A stretch of DNA of 64,000 nucleotides, from assembly GCF_041296385.1 (NCBI RefSeq), contig NC_091013.1:10616001-10680000 (forward strand), written 5' to 3'. This document shows positions 1-14,340 of the stretch, one piece after another; the stretch's first letter is position 1, and each line of letters begins with the position of its first letter. The translations under genes were made by a program, and so were the position numbers. The stretch comes from Aphelocoma coerulescens (taxonomy: Eukaryota > Chordata > Aves > Passeriformes > Corvidae). The notes under the pieces are model-generated. The model worked only from the letters and a program-made list of their open reading frames with translations, made no database searches and was not told the origin of the DNA.

Positions 1-525
1 CTGTATTTGTGCTGAATGACTGATGGAATTTTGGTTTCAAGAAAGCTATGGGTCCTTATCGCTTGTATTTTAACAAAAAATTTAGGTGTTTCATCTATCT
101 TTTTCATATTTTTTCTATTTTTTTACTTTATTTCTAGAATGAATCCACCATTGAATTTTATATAAAATGAAAATAGGGCTAAATTTCTACAAATTATAGA
201 GCTATTGTTTTCCATACTTATTGTGAGTGAAACGTTCTGCTTGGCTCTTCCATCTTGTGATGATGTGACTAGAATATTTCTGAAAAACGGTTGAAAGAAA
301 AGGGAAAAAATTATTTAAAAAAAAAAAAATTAAAAATCTGTAGTCCTGAAATGGAGGGAGGAAATCATGAATGTCCTGAGAGGCGGGGGGACAGTGAAGA
401 GCTCCAAAGAAGCTCAAATACCCTTTCTCTCTGTGAATGACTGCCATATTTCTTTCACGGATAAATTTAGATCACTTTCCTGTAAAGGTTGACCAGTTTT
501 GATTGTAGCTGAATCACTTTGTTGT

Positions 526-574
526 GATTATAAGGACTTTAAGGATTATAAGGACTACTACTATTATAAAGACT
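526..574 (+). repeat. Short imperfect direct repeats
   Basis: GATTATAAGGACT occurs at 526-538 and 544-556, with a related TATTATAAAGACT just after. It is a small tandem duplication with no apparent function. Confidence 0.8.
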
Positions 575-2290
575 GTAATCATATGAAGTGTATTTGCTTC
601 TTATCTGCATGTTATCTATGTGGATTGCTTTTAAAACACATAGATTTAACTTCTTTAAGATGTTGACTTAGGTTTACCCAGAGCAGTTTTTTTTCATGGA
701 GAGAAACTTTTATATTTAAGACTCTTTATTAATTATCTCTGAAGTCAGATTATATTCTTAGAACCTTTTTTAAGATTAAGCAGAGTAAGACCATTAATAA
801 TTACAAAACGCATTAAGAATGTAATTTAGAAAAGCAGATTATGCTTGACGATGTTCAGTTTTACACTCAACTTCAAACATTCAGACCCATGCTAACATGC
901 TGTCTGTCCTACACTGGGTTAAGCCTGGACATACATACCCTCTCTAACAATTGTTGAAATGATTAGTGTATTTTTAAATTTTTAAATGTGTATTTTTAAA
1001 TTGCTATAATTTATGGCTAATGTGTGTCTTTGAAAAAGTAAGGGTGTGTATCCTACCTATGGAAGAGATGTGTCTTTTGCTCTGGTGTTCCCAAATGCTG
1101 TATAAATATTTAACATTTCCTCTACAACCATTTTAATGCCTTCATCAATATCCAAAGAACACTAAAGTATCTCCTATAGGATTTCATAACTCCTTTTCTC
1201 AGAAACAAGAGTGACGCTTATGATGACCTAGTAGAATGAAAAGCATAGTGTTAATATTCTTAGAAAAGAATAATGGCTTGCAAATTTTAATTTCATTTGA
1301 GACTTTGTCTTTTATGAAATTTCTCTCAATGTTCTTCATATGCTGACTAAGCCTGCATGATAATGTTCTCCCTTCTCCCCAGCCATTAAGTCCTCTCCTG
1401 TCTCTTTTGTTTTCTGAGTTGTTTCTCAGAAAAAGAGTTCCAAAATTAACGACAGGATATAAAGTTTAAGTATTGTAAGGATATTAATTTCTAAAAGCCA
1501 CAAAATATTGAGTGTAGGAAAGTTTCTGACCTCAGAAGCAGGTTGAGATAAATGATAAGAACATGTGGTGTTGGAAGAGTAGAAGAGAAAGAGGATGCGG
1601 GTATGTTTTTGTTTTAAATGAATGCCTGGGGTGTGTTTAGCTAGTTGGTAATACTATGTTAAAGTAATATGCCCATTTTAAAGCAAGTTTCTTGCATTTT
1701 AACTTATGTTTAGCAAATTTCAATTACAGAAATTTGTGTTAGCTGAAATTTAAACTTGATACACAAACTAAAGTGCATCCAAAATACCAGTTATCAATAT
1801 TCTGAAAGAATTTTCCAAAATACAGTGATTTTTTTCTCTCAAAACCATAGCAACCTTTGCTTCTGGTATGCAACTATAATCTGGTAATTATCATTGCAGA
1901 TTCTTCCATAAATCAAGGTGCATAATAAATACTGGTCCTTATCAGATAATCTGATTTAACCTTTTAAATAATATTGATCTATATAATAGATGCATAATAA
2001 GTATATAAAGGAGAATATCTGGGAATTTCACCTTCACAATTCACACTGATAACTTTCAAGTTCTGTGAATTAATATCAGTGTAAAAGCTCACACTTTTTT
2101 TCCACCTTAATAGCAAAAGTCACCAATTAAAAAGAGATGAGAAGTCCCTTAAGTTTACTTAGAAGAAAAATTAAATAGAATCTCCAGCAATGATAAGTTT
2201 TAATAGCACAAAAGTAATTCCATGAGAGTAACAAAGGTGCAACCAAAGGCAAAATTGTTACATGTTGTTCCAGAGAACTTCACAAAGACT

Positions 2291-2695
2291 CTAAAGACTC
2301 CATACATAACTGGGCTTGGTGACAGATAGAGCAATTAAAATCCCTCCTGTAGCTCTTAAAGCTACATCTCTATTAGTAATTACAAAGTGCCCAGGATGCC
2401 CAGGACCATTGTTTGGCCTAGAGGTTAACTGGTGCAGCACAGCTTGCATCCTTTCAGCAACAGTCTCAGCTCCCCAAAGAACACAGTTGCATCCAAAGTG
2501 CTGATGCTCATCCCTGACCATGCCTGGGCACTTCCTCAGACCTTGCAGTTTCTCCTGTGTGGGAGGCAAAACTCACAATTTAATAGTGTGGGCAGTTATG
2601 CTGAATAACTTGAGCATATGCCCTCTCCATTTTTAGTTCGTTACTCCTGTATTGGGGAGGGATGCAAAGTAGTTGTGTGAAAATAAGAGGTTCAG
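2291..2695. other. Unassigned block next to the minus-strand LTR
   Basis: A stretch of about 400 bp, richer in G+C than its neighbours, with open frames of 60-90 codons on both strands. It abuts the presumed 3' end of the LTR, so it could be a remnant of an internal region or unrelated flank. No retroviral motif could be recognised in any frame. Confidence 0.35.
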
Positions 2696-3309
2696 TGTTG
2701 TTAAGATCCAATTTTTGAGAGATGTCTACCTGAATTAAGGTGCAAACAAGACCATATGCTGAAGTCAATAATACAGATTTTATTTAACAGTAAAAGGTGA
2801 AGTAGAGAGATAGAATGAAATAGAAAAGGGAGGGGAGAGAAGGAGAGACAGGTTAAAAAGAAAATAGTCACCACCCATGGATCCAACAGTTGGTCTTCCT
2901 TCACCCTGGGCCTCTTTATGTGGGGGTCCCAAGTTCATTTAAACCTTGTCACTATTTAAAGATTCTTGCAACCAAAGGAATTGATGTTCATTGGCTAAAT
3001 ATTTCATGGTTCCAGATACTTAATACCTGTTGTCTCCTAGACTTGAACCCTAGGTTTAGTACAAACGTACATAGAGGGACAGGCTCTTTTCTACTTCACA
3101 GTAATGCAATTAGGAAACAGTAGAATAGAAGATGAAGACATAAAGAGATTGGACAAGTCCAGTATGTTCCTTGGTCACGCGTGTGGAGTAAGACTTTGTG
3201 GTGACCAAGAAACATACTGGGCAACTTGTAATCCTACAATCCCTGGAACGTTCTGTATCGTTTGAGGCTTTGGGAAACATCTCAGCTTCTAAAGTGTGTA
3301 CACATGTCA
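2696..3309 (-). mobile_element. Probable endogenous retrovirus LTR, minus strand
   Basis: Read on the - strand, about 610 bp runs from TGACATGTGTACACAC to GGATCTTAACAACA, so both ends fit TG...CA. It contains an AATAAA signal (near 2780) followed by CTGTATTATTGACTTC, as at the R/U5 border of avian LTRs, and a pyrimidine-rich stretch and TATA-like CATAAAGAGG upstream of it. I see no primer-binding site after the 3' end and no clear target duplication. Exact ends are approximate. Confidence 0.6.
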
Positions 3310-4724
3310 GTTTAAAAAACAGCAAAAATTGTTAAGAAAAATGTGAACACTTTTAAATAGTAGAAACAAACTTTTTAGAGATATTCAGTCCCAGAAAGCA
3401 TATTGTACTTTGCAACAGCATTTACTATAAAATACATTCCCTACTGATTTTTTTTTTTCCTTGCAGCTCATTCTGCTATCATAAATCTACACTTACTTCA
3501 AAGAATTACAGTATGGCTCAGTAAACTCCAATATATTTTATGCCAGTATGATTTGTCTTCATAATTTTCTTGACCACAATTTCAAGACTATAGTACCACA
3601 ATTAGGACCAGGACTTTCAGTTAAGCACAATAATTTTTAGCAGTGGTGTCAAAAATCACACTTGGGATTTAATAACTCATTTCTCAATAAATAAGAGTAG
3701 AGAAAGGATTCTTCATTCTCAGGATCTAGAAAGCATCTGTACCAGTGTTTTCTTCACTCATTATTTTCATCCTTAATTACAGTTTTCTTCTATAAACTGT
3801 CAAAGATACTTCTTTTTAAATTTAAGAAACTATCCAAATAAATCAGCATTGAAATGCATATTTGCAGGGTAAAAATTTAAAGTATAAGGATAGATATTAG
3901 TTCCTTGTAAGTGTTGTTTTGGTTTTTTTTAGCACATTGACATGATCATTTCCAATAATAGCATAATATGTAGACTGCACCTGTGAAATACTCAAGTATT
4001 GCATGGGGAATGCATGAAATCTACCTTTTTGAGAATGTCTTGACTCCTCTGCTACTTGTGAACACTGGAACACTTCCAGGTTTGCAGTGTACCAGCTTTT
4101 CATGCATGTAGAATATATTTCATATTATGCTTTTTACAACTCTAGTTTCCCAAGTTTGACAGTATGATTCTGTCTGGGTTCATTCTTTGACCTGGGTTTA
4201 CCCTCGTTCTGATAGCTATTTTGCATGATTTAGTATTCATACTTCACAAACTTAAATGGTATCATCATGAATTTCCAATTTTACAAGATGGTGCCAAGGA
4301 AATAGTACAACAGTTGTTTACATTATAACATGGAAAAAGATTGAAGTACTTAACACTACAGCTCTGTTTACAATACAGCTTCTGCCAGCACTGGTGTCTC
4401 AGCTGTGGGTGTTACAGCCATGTCAATGGATGCAGCCATGGCTGGAGTCCCTTTCACCAATGACATGCTGAAGTTCAGCTCTTACTATGTCATTGTTTTT
4501 TACATGCTGGTACTTATTTTTTTATCAGTAACTTCTCTCAGTACTATTGACTATGTAATGCCCTGATTTTCCTGGTCCTGCTTTCAATTTATGTTGATCA
4601 ACTTTATTTTTCTTAGACCTTTTTTCTCTCTGTCAATAAAAATCCACAGCTAAAGATGTGTGTTTTCTAACTCCTGAGCATTCAAATGTAATGGTTTTGC
4701 CGGATGTATTGCCACAATCTTTCA

Positions 4725-4768
4725 TATAAGTAAACCTGAATCACAATTCCTATAAGTAAACCTGAATC
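4725..4768 (+). repeat. 18-bp direct duplication
   Basis: TATAAGTAAACCTGAATC is present twice (4725-4742 and 4751-4768), separated by 8 bp. It looks like a local slippage or duplication event. Confidence 0.85.
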
Positions 4769-7700
4769 CTAGGAAGTCATAGCTGCTTTTCAACTCCTAA
4801 TGCAACCATATCCTCTCAGTGTAAAGCTAGGGCCCTGCAGGATAACATGGGTGATATGAAACACTATCTGTCAGTGAGGGAATTTTGACATAGGGAAGTT
4901 TTATTTAGCATTTTCAGATCTATCTGGTTCCTGACCCAAACAGTACTATCTCCAATTTTGCCTTGCTTCTTGGTCTCTCTGAGAATAGCCTTGCTTCTTT
5001 CAAGTCTGTGACAGTTTCACAGTATTTTGATACATATTTCCCAGGGCACTTTGGCAGTATTTTGGGCTATAAATGTATGGGATATCCATCTAATAGCAGG
5101 AGAGAGTAGATTTAACAGCAGAGAAAGCTGTGTAGCAGTTACTGAGAAGTGGACATGCATGAATTTCTAATAGGATGGTCTCCAGCTTCCCTTTTAGTTT
5201 AGGTATCATTGACAAACATTTTGCCAGGTATTCCTATTTTTACCAAAAATATTAATATTAAAAGGAGCCCCTAAAACAAGCCCACAAATATTGCTGTACT
5301 ATTAAAATTTTATATGAAACGTCTATACAGAAACAGTTACAACTCTTGCATATGGTATGGCGACCATGCAGCTGACTTTGAACAGACAACAATGTGTCAT
5401 CTCTGAGATGTGCAGAGAATTAGTACAGTTGGTTCACTGTAAGGTCAGAAGATACTACTCTGGTCATCCAGTCAGACCTGCTTTACAAAGTCATCCTTTC
5501 AGTTTTCTGCTTATTTTCTGCTTGAACTGCAACACACCTCTCTCAAAAATAATAATTAAAAAACCCCAGATGAAACCAAACCAACCAAGACTGGTTTCTA
5601 ATTTCCCCATGTGAACAGTCATCCACATCTCCTGGTAAATTACTTCAATGGTTGAGGTAAAAACCTGCACATTTTTCCTCAGCTGAGTTTATTTAACTCC
5701 GTCTTTCTGTCACTGCTTTGTTTGCAAACTAGAGAGAGGTCCAATACTGCATTAATAGACTGTAATTAAGTTCTTTCCTAAACTCTGTTTGTTCACCATC
5801 AGTACTGTTGTTCTAATTCAGACAAGAAAGCAAATATGGAGTATCTAATTAGTATTAGTTCAAAAAGCAATTATTGTAGTGGTCAAAGCAATTATTTTTT
5901 TGGTCCTGATAATAATGTGGTTATCTTAAATCACAAGCTTATTTTGGCTAAGTCAGATAATCAGAGTCTAAGTAGGTGGCAAATTGTGCAATAATGGAAG
6001 TTATAGTCGCTTCTGCATTGTCTCCTTAATGGGACATTTAAGGACATACATGAGCACTTTGAAATGTGTTTATTCTGATCCAGCCATCCAGATTTAATAT
6101 ACTTAAACCTTTTAGGGATACGTTATTCTGAACATGTGGACGTAGACCTATACTTTACACTTTGAAACAGCTTTGCCTACGGCATCAACAATCTGTAGAG
6201 CTCCAAAGTTATGGCTCAAGAAGTTGTGCAAATGCTGACCTTTATATCATCCTACTGACTGTTCTACTGAGATTTGTTTACTTCGATTGCAAGAAAAAAA
6301 GGGGAATCTTGGAAGTGATGCTGGTCTAGTTGACAGCTTAAGAAAATACCTTCAGAAAATCTAACCAACTTTTTTCTTGATTTATCCCTGTTTTCTTTTC
6401 CTCTAAATATTTATTTCCTCATAGTCCTGTTCAATCCCAATTCTGTGTATGACAGGACCCCAAGTTATTGAGGGTTTTGATTAGCGATTCCCAGATGTCT
6501 TGCTTACAGGAAGAACCCTAGAAAGCTTCAGAGCATGGTTAAATTCATGCTGCTTTTGGAAGAACAGGGTGAGAATAATAGGGCTTTCTTAAGTATATAA
6601 AAATCAAAATGACTGGATAAGACAGATCAGAAGTAAAAGCTTTCATATTACAACCTACTGCAACTGTGACTAAGATAAAATCAACCTTTTGCAATCTGTT
6701 ACAGTCAGATTGCACTTTTTAAATGTAGTCCGTGTAACATTTGTGGTGTGCTAAGGCTTTAGAAAAATACTTTAAGTGGGACTTAAAAGCTTCTTTTACA
6801 GCCAAAAAAGCCCAACTTCTTTCTAATACGTACATAGCAAAGCTGTTTTATTGTGTTGTGATGTAGTCAACAAGATACTATTAGCCAAAAACAATTTTAG
6901 AAACCAAAATATGTTAAGAATGGAAAGTATGTTGTCTAGTAAGCTAAGAAAAGCTTACAAATAGGCTCATGCTAATATGGTTTTAGTTGCTCATAAATTT
7001 TAGCTGTTACTGTGGATTATTTGCTTTGGTATTAAGTGTTTGAAATCTATGGGTCAGTATTTTTATAAAGTCAGTCTAAGTCTTCTGAAAAATTGAAATT
7101 TACAGATTTCTTCAACCCTGCTCAATTAGCATAATAGAACTTATTGATTGTTTTCTTTTGCTCTCCAGTACTGCAGTCCAGGAGCACCTTAATTAACCTA
7201 GAAAAGAAGTATCTAGTACTTCTGATAGCTTTCATTACTGATAGCAATCTTCATTTAATAACATTTTCAATTATTTTTTTTCCATCTAAAACATTCTAAG
7301 TTTCTGAGGCAGTAAAATTTTATTTAGTGAATTCTTACTTCAAATACAAAATTTTGAAAGAAAAGAAATGTTGTGGAAGGAGTTGAACAGTAATTTTTTT
7401 TAGCGTTTAAAAGAGCCCTGGAACATACTCTCATCTTGCCAAGGATTGGTGTATTTTAATTTTGAGGTTTGACTAGCAGTAGTCCAGAAAACAAAGGAAG
7501 AATTCTATATTCTGTATATTCTATATTTTAAATGCTGTTTTACCTTCTTAGTTATCTATTATATTCTCAAAATAAGCCCTATGTGATCATAGAATTAATT
7601 GTAAATTAGTGTAAAAGTCCATTAACTAGTTTGGGTCAAAGTGTACATAAAACAGCAGCTTTTTTCCTCTGATTTTTTTTTTTTTTTTGGTCAGTGGCAG

Positions 7701-10700
7701 CAAATGTAAAAAGTACACAGAAAACTTCTTATAAGGAAATGAAAATACAAATATTTACTCAACCTTATTCCATATTCCTCTCTGTCTGGTTGAACAAGCT
7801 GCACAGTGTGGAAAAGCATACATCAAGTAAACAGTGTTTAGGTTTTCTTCTTTTGCATTTCCATATTTTATTTTAATAATATGCATATTACCACTGCATA
7901 AATTAATGTGGGGCTCATTTAAATGTAATACTTTTGCAAATTCTTTGCCATTGCAATGATTTACCCTTTTTAGGATGAAATGGCCTGGGATGCTCAGCTT
8001 GATTCCAGTTCCCCTGCTGTTAAAAGAGGAACTGAAGATTCTCTATTCCAACCTGAAGAGACAGCCCTATCCTTCATGTTCTGTAAATGTCTGCAGCTGG
8101 TGCTCCTTACCTCTTCAGGAGAGCTCAGGATGTGTGGGATGGAAGGAAGGATATGGGGAGAGGGCCAGGAGGAAAAGAGGGATGTAGTAGTGCCTGCTCC
8201 TCCTACCTGTTAAAAGCCTTATCATATCTCCTTCTAACCATAAGAAGAGGTTAAAACTACACTTTCTGGGAATTCTTTTAGGTCTTTGTTTCAGCACTGT
8301 TGTTTCCCCTGGAAAACAGTTTTCCAGGGTGATTGTGACAGATTTAGGTTATTATAGATGATGAGGATATGGAATGGATGGACAGAAATACAAGTCTCAT
8401 TTAGGAATGGGTGGAGAAATGACACTTCTGGATAGGAAGTGAGTTGACAGAATGCAGAAATTAATGTTTCTACTGCTAGCTCACTGAAAACCCTGCTGAC
8501 CTTTTCAAATCATCTTCTCCAGACAATATAACGAACCACTTTATATTTTCCAGCCACCTTTGACTCCAAATCCTCTTGCAATCTCAATGGTCCTTCGTCC
8601 CTGCTTACTCAGTTTCCCAATCTTTTCCCTTTACTCCCTCCGTACCTCTGGGTCAGCACTCACTCCTTCTGTACTCCTCTACACTTGAGTCCTTTTCCAA
8701 GGCTTATACAGCTTTGATTTTTGCTTATACTGCTTCAAACTCTCTCTCTGTGTAGAATTTATATCTGTTTACCATCTATGGTGGTCACTTGTCATATTCA
8801 AAATACCATATTATGTTTATTTTTGGCAGATAAAAACTGGCCATCCTTAACAAAAAAATGAATAACTCTTTCTTTTTAAAAAATAACATTTATTTGGATT
8901 TTGTCCTTGATAACTTTGAATGACAATAAGAAGACTGTCAACTCTTGTCAATCACTTCATTATATACTTGACAACCTTAAGTTAGAACAGAAGAGAAGAG
9001 CATGGCTGAAGAGTAGCAAACCTAATTCTACATAAAGAAAAGAAAAGAAAATTCACCCTCAGGAGAGAATGAAAATGCCAACTGGACTTTGCTGTATTTT
9101 TCCTTCCATCAGTCATCATTTGTCAGTTTTTCTTGACAATCTAGGCCCAGATAAGTCAGATTTTAACACTTTACGGATTCTTTTACATTTTCATTTTGCT
9201 AACATAATTTTAAAGGAATAGCTTTTATATACAAGAAGAGGGAGTGTAGTTTTTCTTTAAGAGCACATTAGGAATATGTACCTCAGGGATCCGTCTCGTA
9301 TTTTGGCATCAGCACCTGATTTGGCAAAAAGCTTCACTGGGAAAACTTCTGATGATGAAATTTAAACTTTATTTAAACTACTCCTATTTTTAATTCACTA
9401 TTCAGACTTGCAGTACACGTCAGTCAATTCACAGAACCTATAGCTTGATATTCTGTGCCTAAATCAGTTATTACTCTTCTCAGAAATCTTCTTATGGGAC
9501 TTTGAGGAGCAACCTGCTCAATGTTTTGTTTGTGAGCTCTGACCATTTAAATTTTAAACAGTCTGTGTCCAAATCTCTTCTAAAGAGATCTATTCCAGTT
9601 GCAGGGATATTAAGCAATATTAACTGCAGGTGGATTGTGAATATGTGGCAAAATTTTCCCAATGATAATCCTTGTAAATTGTAACAGACTTTGCAGCTTT
9701 AAGGATGGATTGCAAATGCTGTGTCCCAGCATCTCAGGAGAGTAAAGATTTTTGAAAGGTGATCACGTATTTGATGGGTAGTAGTATTTTTCTAGGAAAT
9801 AATGGGTAATAAATCAAGATGTGATTTCATTGTTGAAAGCGTAAGCTTTTTAGAAGTGCACATGAGCTGGTTAGAAGTTAGTGAGCTTGTACCTCAGCTT
9901 TGTTTTTTGGCTTCCTCCTTGTACTATTGATAACAGCTCAGGTACTCATCAAAGTGTGCTTAATATAAGCAAACAAATAAATACAAGAGCAAACTTAGAG
10001 AAATGACAGGGCAGTTTACCTGCTCTGGTGAAGTCACTGCCAAAACTAGAGCTTGCTTCAGTGTAGTTAGGTCTTCTGAGATGGGAAATGGGAAATTTCC
10101 TCTCCTATTCTCCAGAACAGTTTTCTGACATTCTCACCATCTTTTTCATGTGCTCTTTTCTTAACAGAAGACATTCTACCTCTTCAAAACGCACTTCTTT
10201 AAAGGTCTTGGACATTATTCCTCTTGATAATAGCACATTATTTATGAAACAGTAACTATTTTGTAAGATTGTATAATTTTCTCTACTGATCACAAGCAGT
10301 TTGAAATACTGGAATCTGAAGAGGAGCCCATTCAAGTTAACACAGCTGCACAAGGTCCTACTAGCTTTGGCTTCATTTGCTTTGAATCGATTGCTATGTA
10401 ATAAATATTAGAAACAGGCAGTGTATATCTTCATAGTTTTTTGTACATTGGAAACTATACGAATTTTTGGTATCCGATAGATATTCAAATGTTTGATTTG
10501 GCTGATATTTGAGTAAGAATTGGTTTATTTTTTACTTGCTGATTGAAGTAAAAATAAAAATGTATGCCTAAAGTGATCTTAGTTCTTTCTCACACTAAAG
10601 TTAGTGATAATATGAAAATCATTCAATCCTGTTGCAGATTTTGTGCTAAACTTCCAAGTAAAGGCAGCTTTGACATTGGGTACAGTGCTGTAAAGCTTAA

Positions 10701-10802
10701 CTCTTGTGAGATGCTCTTGTAAAGAGAGTCAGTGCATTTCACTGGAAAAATTTTGCATTTCAAGATGCTTGGCAGGGCAGGTGGGAATACCTTCTAACCT
10801 AT

Positions 10803-11402
10803 TGTTGGGGGTTAATGATGGCAGGCAGCTCAGCCCCACACAGCTGTTTGCTCACCCCCTGCCCCCACCTTCCCAGTGGGGTGGGGGAAAGAACCAGAAG
10901 GGCAAAGGTGAAGAAAACTGATGGGTTGAGATAAAGACAGTTTAACAGGTAAAAAAAACACCTGCCCATAAAGCAAAGCAAAGAAGGAATTCATTCACCA
11001 GTTCCCAAGGGTAGGCAGGTGTTCAACCATTTCCAGGAAAGCTGGGCTCGTTCACAAGTAACAGTTCCTGGGAAAGACAAACTCTTTTACTCCAGATGTC
11101 CCCCTCATCCTTCCCCACAGCTGTTATTACTAAGCATTGGGTCATATGGTCTGGGATATCCCTTTGGTCAGTCGGGCTCAGCTGTTCCCACTGTGTCCCC
11201 TCCCAATTTATTGTGCACCTCCAGCCTGTTGCTGGTGGGGCACCATGAGAAACAGAGAAGGCCTTGATGGTGTATAAGTGCTACTCAGCAACAGCAAAAG
11301 GATGCCTGTATTATCAACACTGTTTTCATTGCAAATGCAAAACACAGTGCCATCCAGGCTGCTGTGAGGAAAGTTAAGCTCATCCCAGCTACGCCCAATA
11401 CA
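10803..11402 (+). mobile_element. Avian endogenous retrovirus solo LTR
   Basis: About 600 bp bounded by TG...CA, far more GC-rich than its surroundings. The order of blocks matches an LTR family very common in bird genomes: a C-rich stretch, then GGTTGAGATAAAGACAGTTT, a middle GGGATATCCCTTTGGTCAG block, and an end block with TATCAACACTGTTTTCA. No internal retroviral region is attached, so it is a solo LTR left by recombination. Clear target-site duplications are not visible and substitutions are many, so it is not recent. Recognition is from memory of the family, not a database search. Confidence 0.8.
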
Positions 11403-14340
11403 CCCTTGTAAACCTGGGCCCTGCTGAATAGCATTTGCTTACTAGTTCTTTTCATTCTTTGTAATAAGAAATTTCTTTTTTCAGGATGAAATCAATGGTT
11501 GAGATTCTAAAAAGATCAGCTTCCAATAACATACTTATTTATGGAAATTAAAATAAAAGGTGCCGCCACTCAGAGTGTGGCTATAACTTCTCCATTTGCG
11601 TTTGCAAACCAAGCAGTTGAAAATGAGAAAATGACATTCTTTCTGTACTACAAGAACATAAAGTGTATTTACTGGAATCTACCTCCACTTCTGCTTTTGA
11701 AGCAATGTACCGGAGCAGTCTTTGCCATTCCTTCCAGTGAACTATGGCACTGTAACTGCTGGAAGACAAGTGGTAGAAATACATTCTCATGCCCATTCTT
11801 TTAAAATTATTTATAAAAGACTAATAACATAAGATGGGCATATCTAAAAACACGTTACAATCAACAGACCAGTAACAGGTTTTGATTTTGATTACTTTTC
11901 TTATTCTCTTTTGTAGCCAAAAACTCCTCTGAAAATGATTTTTTTACTAAACTTGAAAAGAGAATGAAGATTTGCACATAAGCTCTGACTAAGAAAGAGA
12001 ATAATAAGCAACCAAGAATTTGATGGTAAAATAAATAAATAGGTTAATGCTTCCCACACAATTTAAATTATTTTAATATCAGTTTATTGAATAAAACTTA
12101 ATTACTTATTCAATAAGAGAGAATAAATTCTGATTTCTCTTTCCTGTTTACAAGAAGAAATAAACAATTTTCATGGCTCAATATTTTTATACTTACCACC
12201 AAATTTCACTTTCCAGTCAAGATGTTTGTGGTGTACTCCATTTCTGCTACTGTGTCAATCTAAATAACTTTTCTTCCTCCAAAACTGCTATTCTTTAACA
12301 TCTAAGAGCACAGAATACTAAGAAAGGGCTAGTAAAATTATTGGGACTTCCCTTATTTTCATGCAAGAATTTCTCATTTTATTTTCCTGCCAGATTACCT
12401 TCTTTGTCAGTTCTCTTGGATTTGTTATTATCTCTTTTACATTGTGTGCTGGAAATCAGAAAGGATCTGTAGTCCTGGTGGAACAGAAGCAGCTATTTCA
12501 TCCTGTGTCCTGTCCAGTCTCAAAATGAAATAGTCTGAATCACATCCAATCTCAAAGAATTCTTCTTACTGCACTATTTCACAGTCCAACTGGATGATTA
12601 ACTGTGCTTTATCGGTATATGACCACCATAGCCAAATTCTTTTCATATACCATATCTGCAGGTCATGTCTTTACAGCTAATAATTTCATCTATCTTCAGT
12701 ACCTCCAGGAAATTTCCTTTTCAGGACAGACAGCTGCAATGGATAGATAGTGATTTCTCTGTGTGGGGAAAATTACTATATTTCATCTCCTCTAGAAATA
12801 CAGAAGAAGCTCACAAATTTCTGTTAGCCAACAGGAAAGCATGCTTTGGATAAAACATAATTTCACTCTGCAGAGTTGTAGCGTTTGCAATTTCAGGTGC
12901 TTTGCATGGCTTAAATTTTGAGATCTTAGTTCAATTTCTTTGTGGAGGATTTCCTTGTTCTTTTCTTTCCTTCTCTTTTCCAGTACCAGGAATAAGACAT
13001 ATTGCAGGGAGCAGAATGATGAAAAACACACCAAGTTTTAAAAGACATTGTGTTGGCATATTTTACAAACTGCAAAAAGGCTGCACTCGTAGGTTTACAA
13101 AGGAGTTATGACCTCTAAAATTGCACTTTTAGAAGAAAGAAATAATTCATGTACTGCTCTTTTCTGTGTAAGGATTGTTCCCTCTCCATAATATTTCAAA
13201 AATTTTCTACATTGTTCAAGAGTTATAATTGTATCAACTTTCCAGACTCTCATTAAAACCAGATGTCTTTTGTTTGCATACTTTACTTTAAAAAGCTGAA
13301 TGTATCTCACAATATTCTTTTCTGCATTAAGATAGCTTCTAGCATGGGCTTGGGATCAAATTTTATTCTCGCACATTTAAAAGATCAGTCAGTTAATATA
13401 ACAGGGAAAAGAATGATTATTTTATTTAATCATTAAAATGTCATTTTTAGAGGCAGGTGCATAAAATTGTTTGTCCACTAGTTACAGATTAATTTTAGTG
13501 ATAAACCAATTTTACACTAAGCTTTGACTTAGGCACTAATGGAATGGTCTTTAAATTGAATTTATTTTGAACTATTTTTCATAAACCCCTAAGACAGGAA
13601 CGTGCATTTAAATTCTGTAATTCAGATGTTCACAAAGCATTTTATTTCTATATAGAGATAAGTAAAATATTCAGAGAGTTATCAAACCATTTCATCTGTT
13701 ATGTAAAAAAGAACAGCGGTAAGAGCTTGCCTTTCCTTGAATTTTATCCAAATTGATTAAAATCTTTATTCAGGAAGTTTAAATACTGGCAACTGCATTT
13801 TTTCCCCAGTGGATTAGGTTCCAACTCAAGATGGCCACAGAACTGTTAATAGCATATCTTGGATGTATTCTAGCAATATTGTATAAATATCTAAAGTGAC
13901 TCGCAAGAAGGCCGTTGACTGTCCTATCTGGCCTGCCATCAAGATCTGATGCTTACTGTGGTGTAGCTGAACTTTGATGTATTTGATGTATTTTAATTAA
14001 GTCTACTCTGACCATTCTTCTTTGTGGTGGTTTAGCTTGTTATCCTGCTCCATAAATGGGAGAGGTGCAGAGCTGAGTCAAAGGAAAAAATGAGGTGGCT
14101 TTTTTAGAATCAGAATTCTTGAAAATGAGAATATATTCGTGTTTTCTATTTACTGCCCTTTTATTTCTTTTTGCATGTGAGAAAAAAATGAGGCACTCAG
14201 AACCTCACCACTTATTTATAGCTTTTTCCTTAATGTGTGGGAATAGTAACTTGAAAGATAGGTGTGAATGTTTCAATGAACCTTGCTGAAATTTCACATT
14301 TACAGCCGTTAATAAAAAAGCATAATGTTGTAGGTGACTC

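Noticed and set aside
4354..4566. 70-codon open stretch ending in a hydrophobic segment
   Set aside because: Looked like a decayed membrane-protein pseudogene, but no family could be named and there is no supporting upstream sequence or poly-A.
7975..8213. Overlapping + strand frames starting after a TTTTAG, resembling an exon
   Set aside because: The sequence matches no dystrophin exon and no family I know; two frames are open equally, which points to composition and not coding.
14025..14100. TGTGGTGGTTTAGC resembling the start of a bird LTR
   Set aside because: The resemblance stops after a few bases and no LTR body or end follows.
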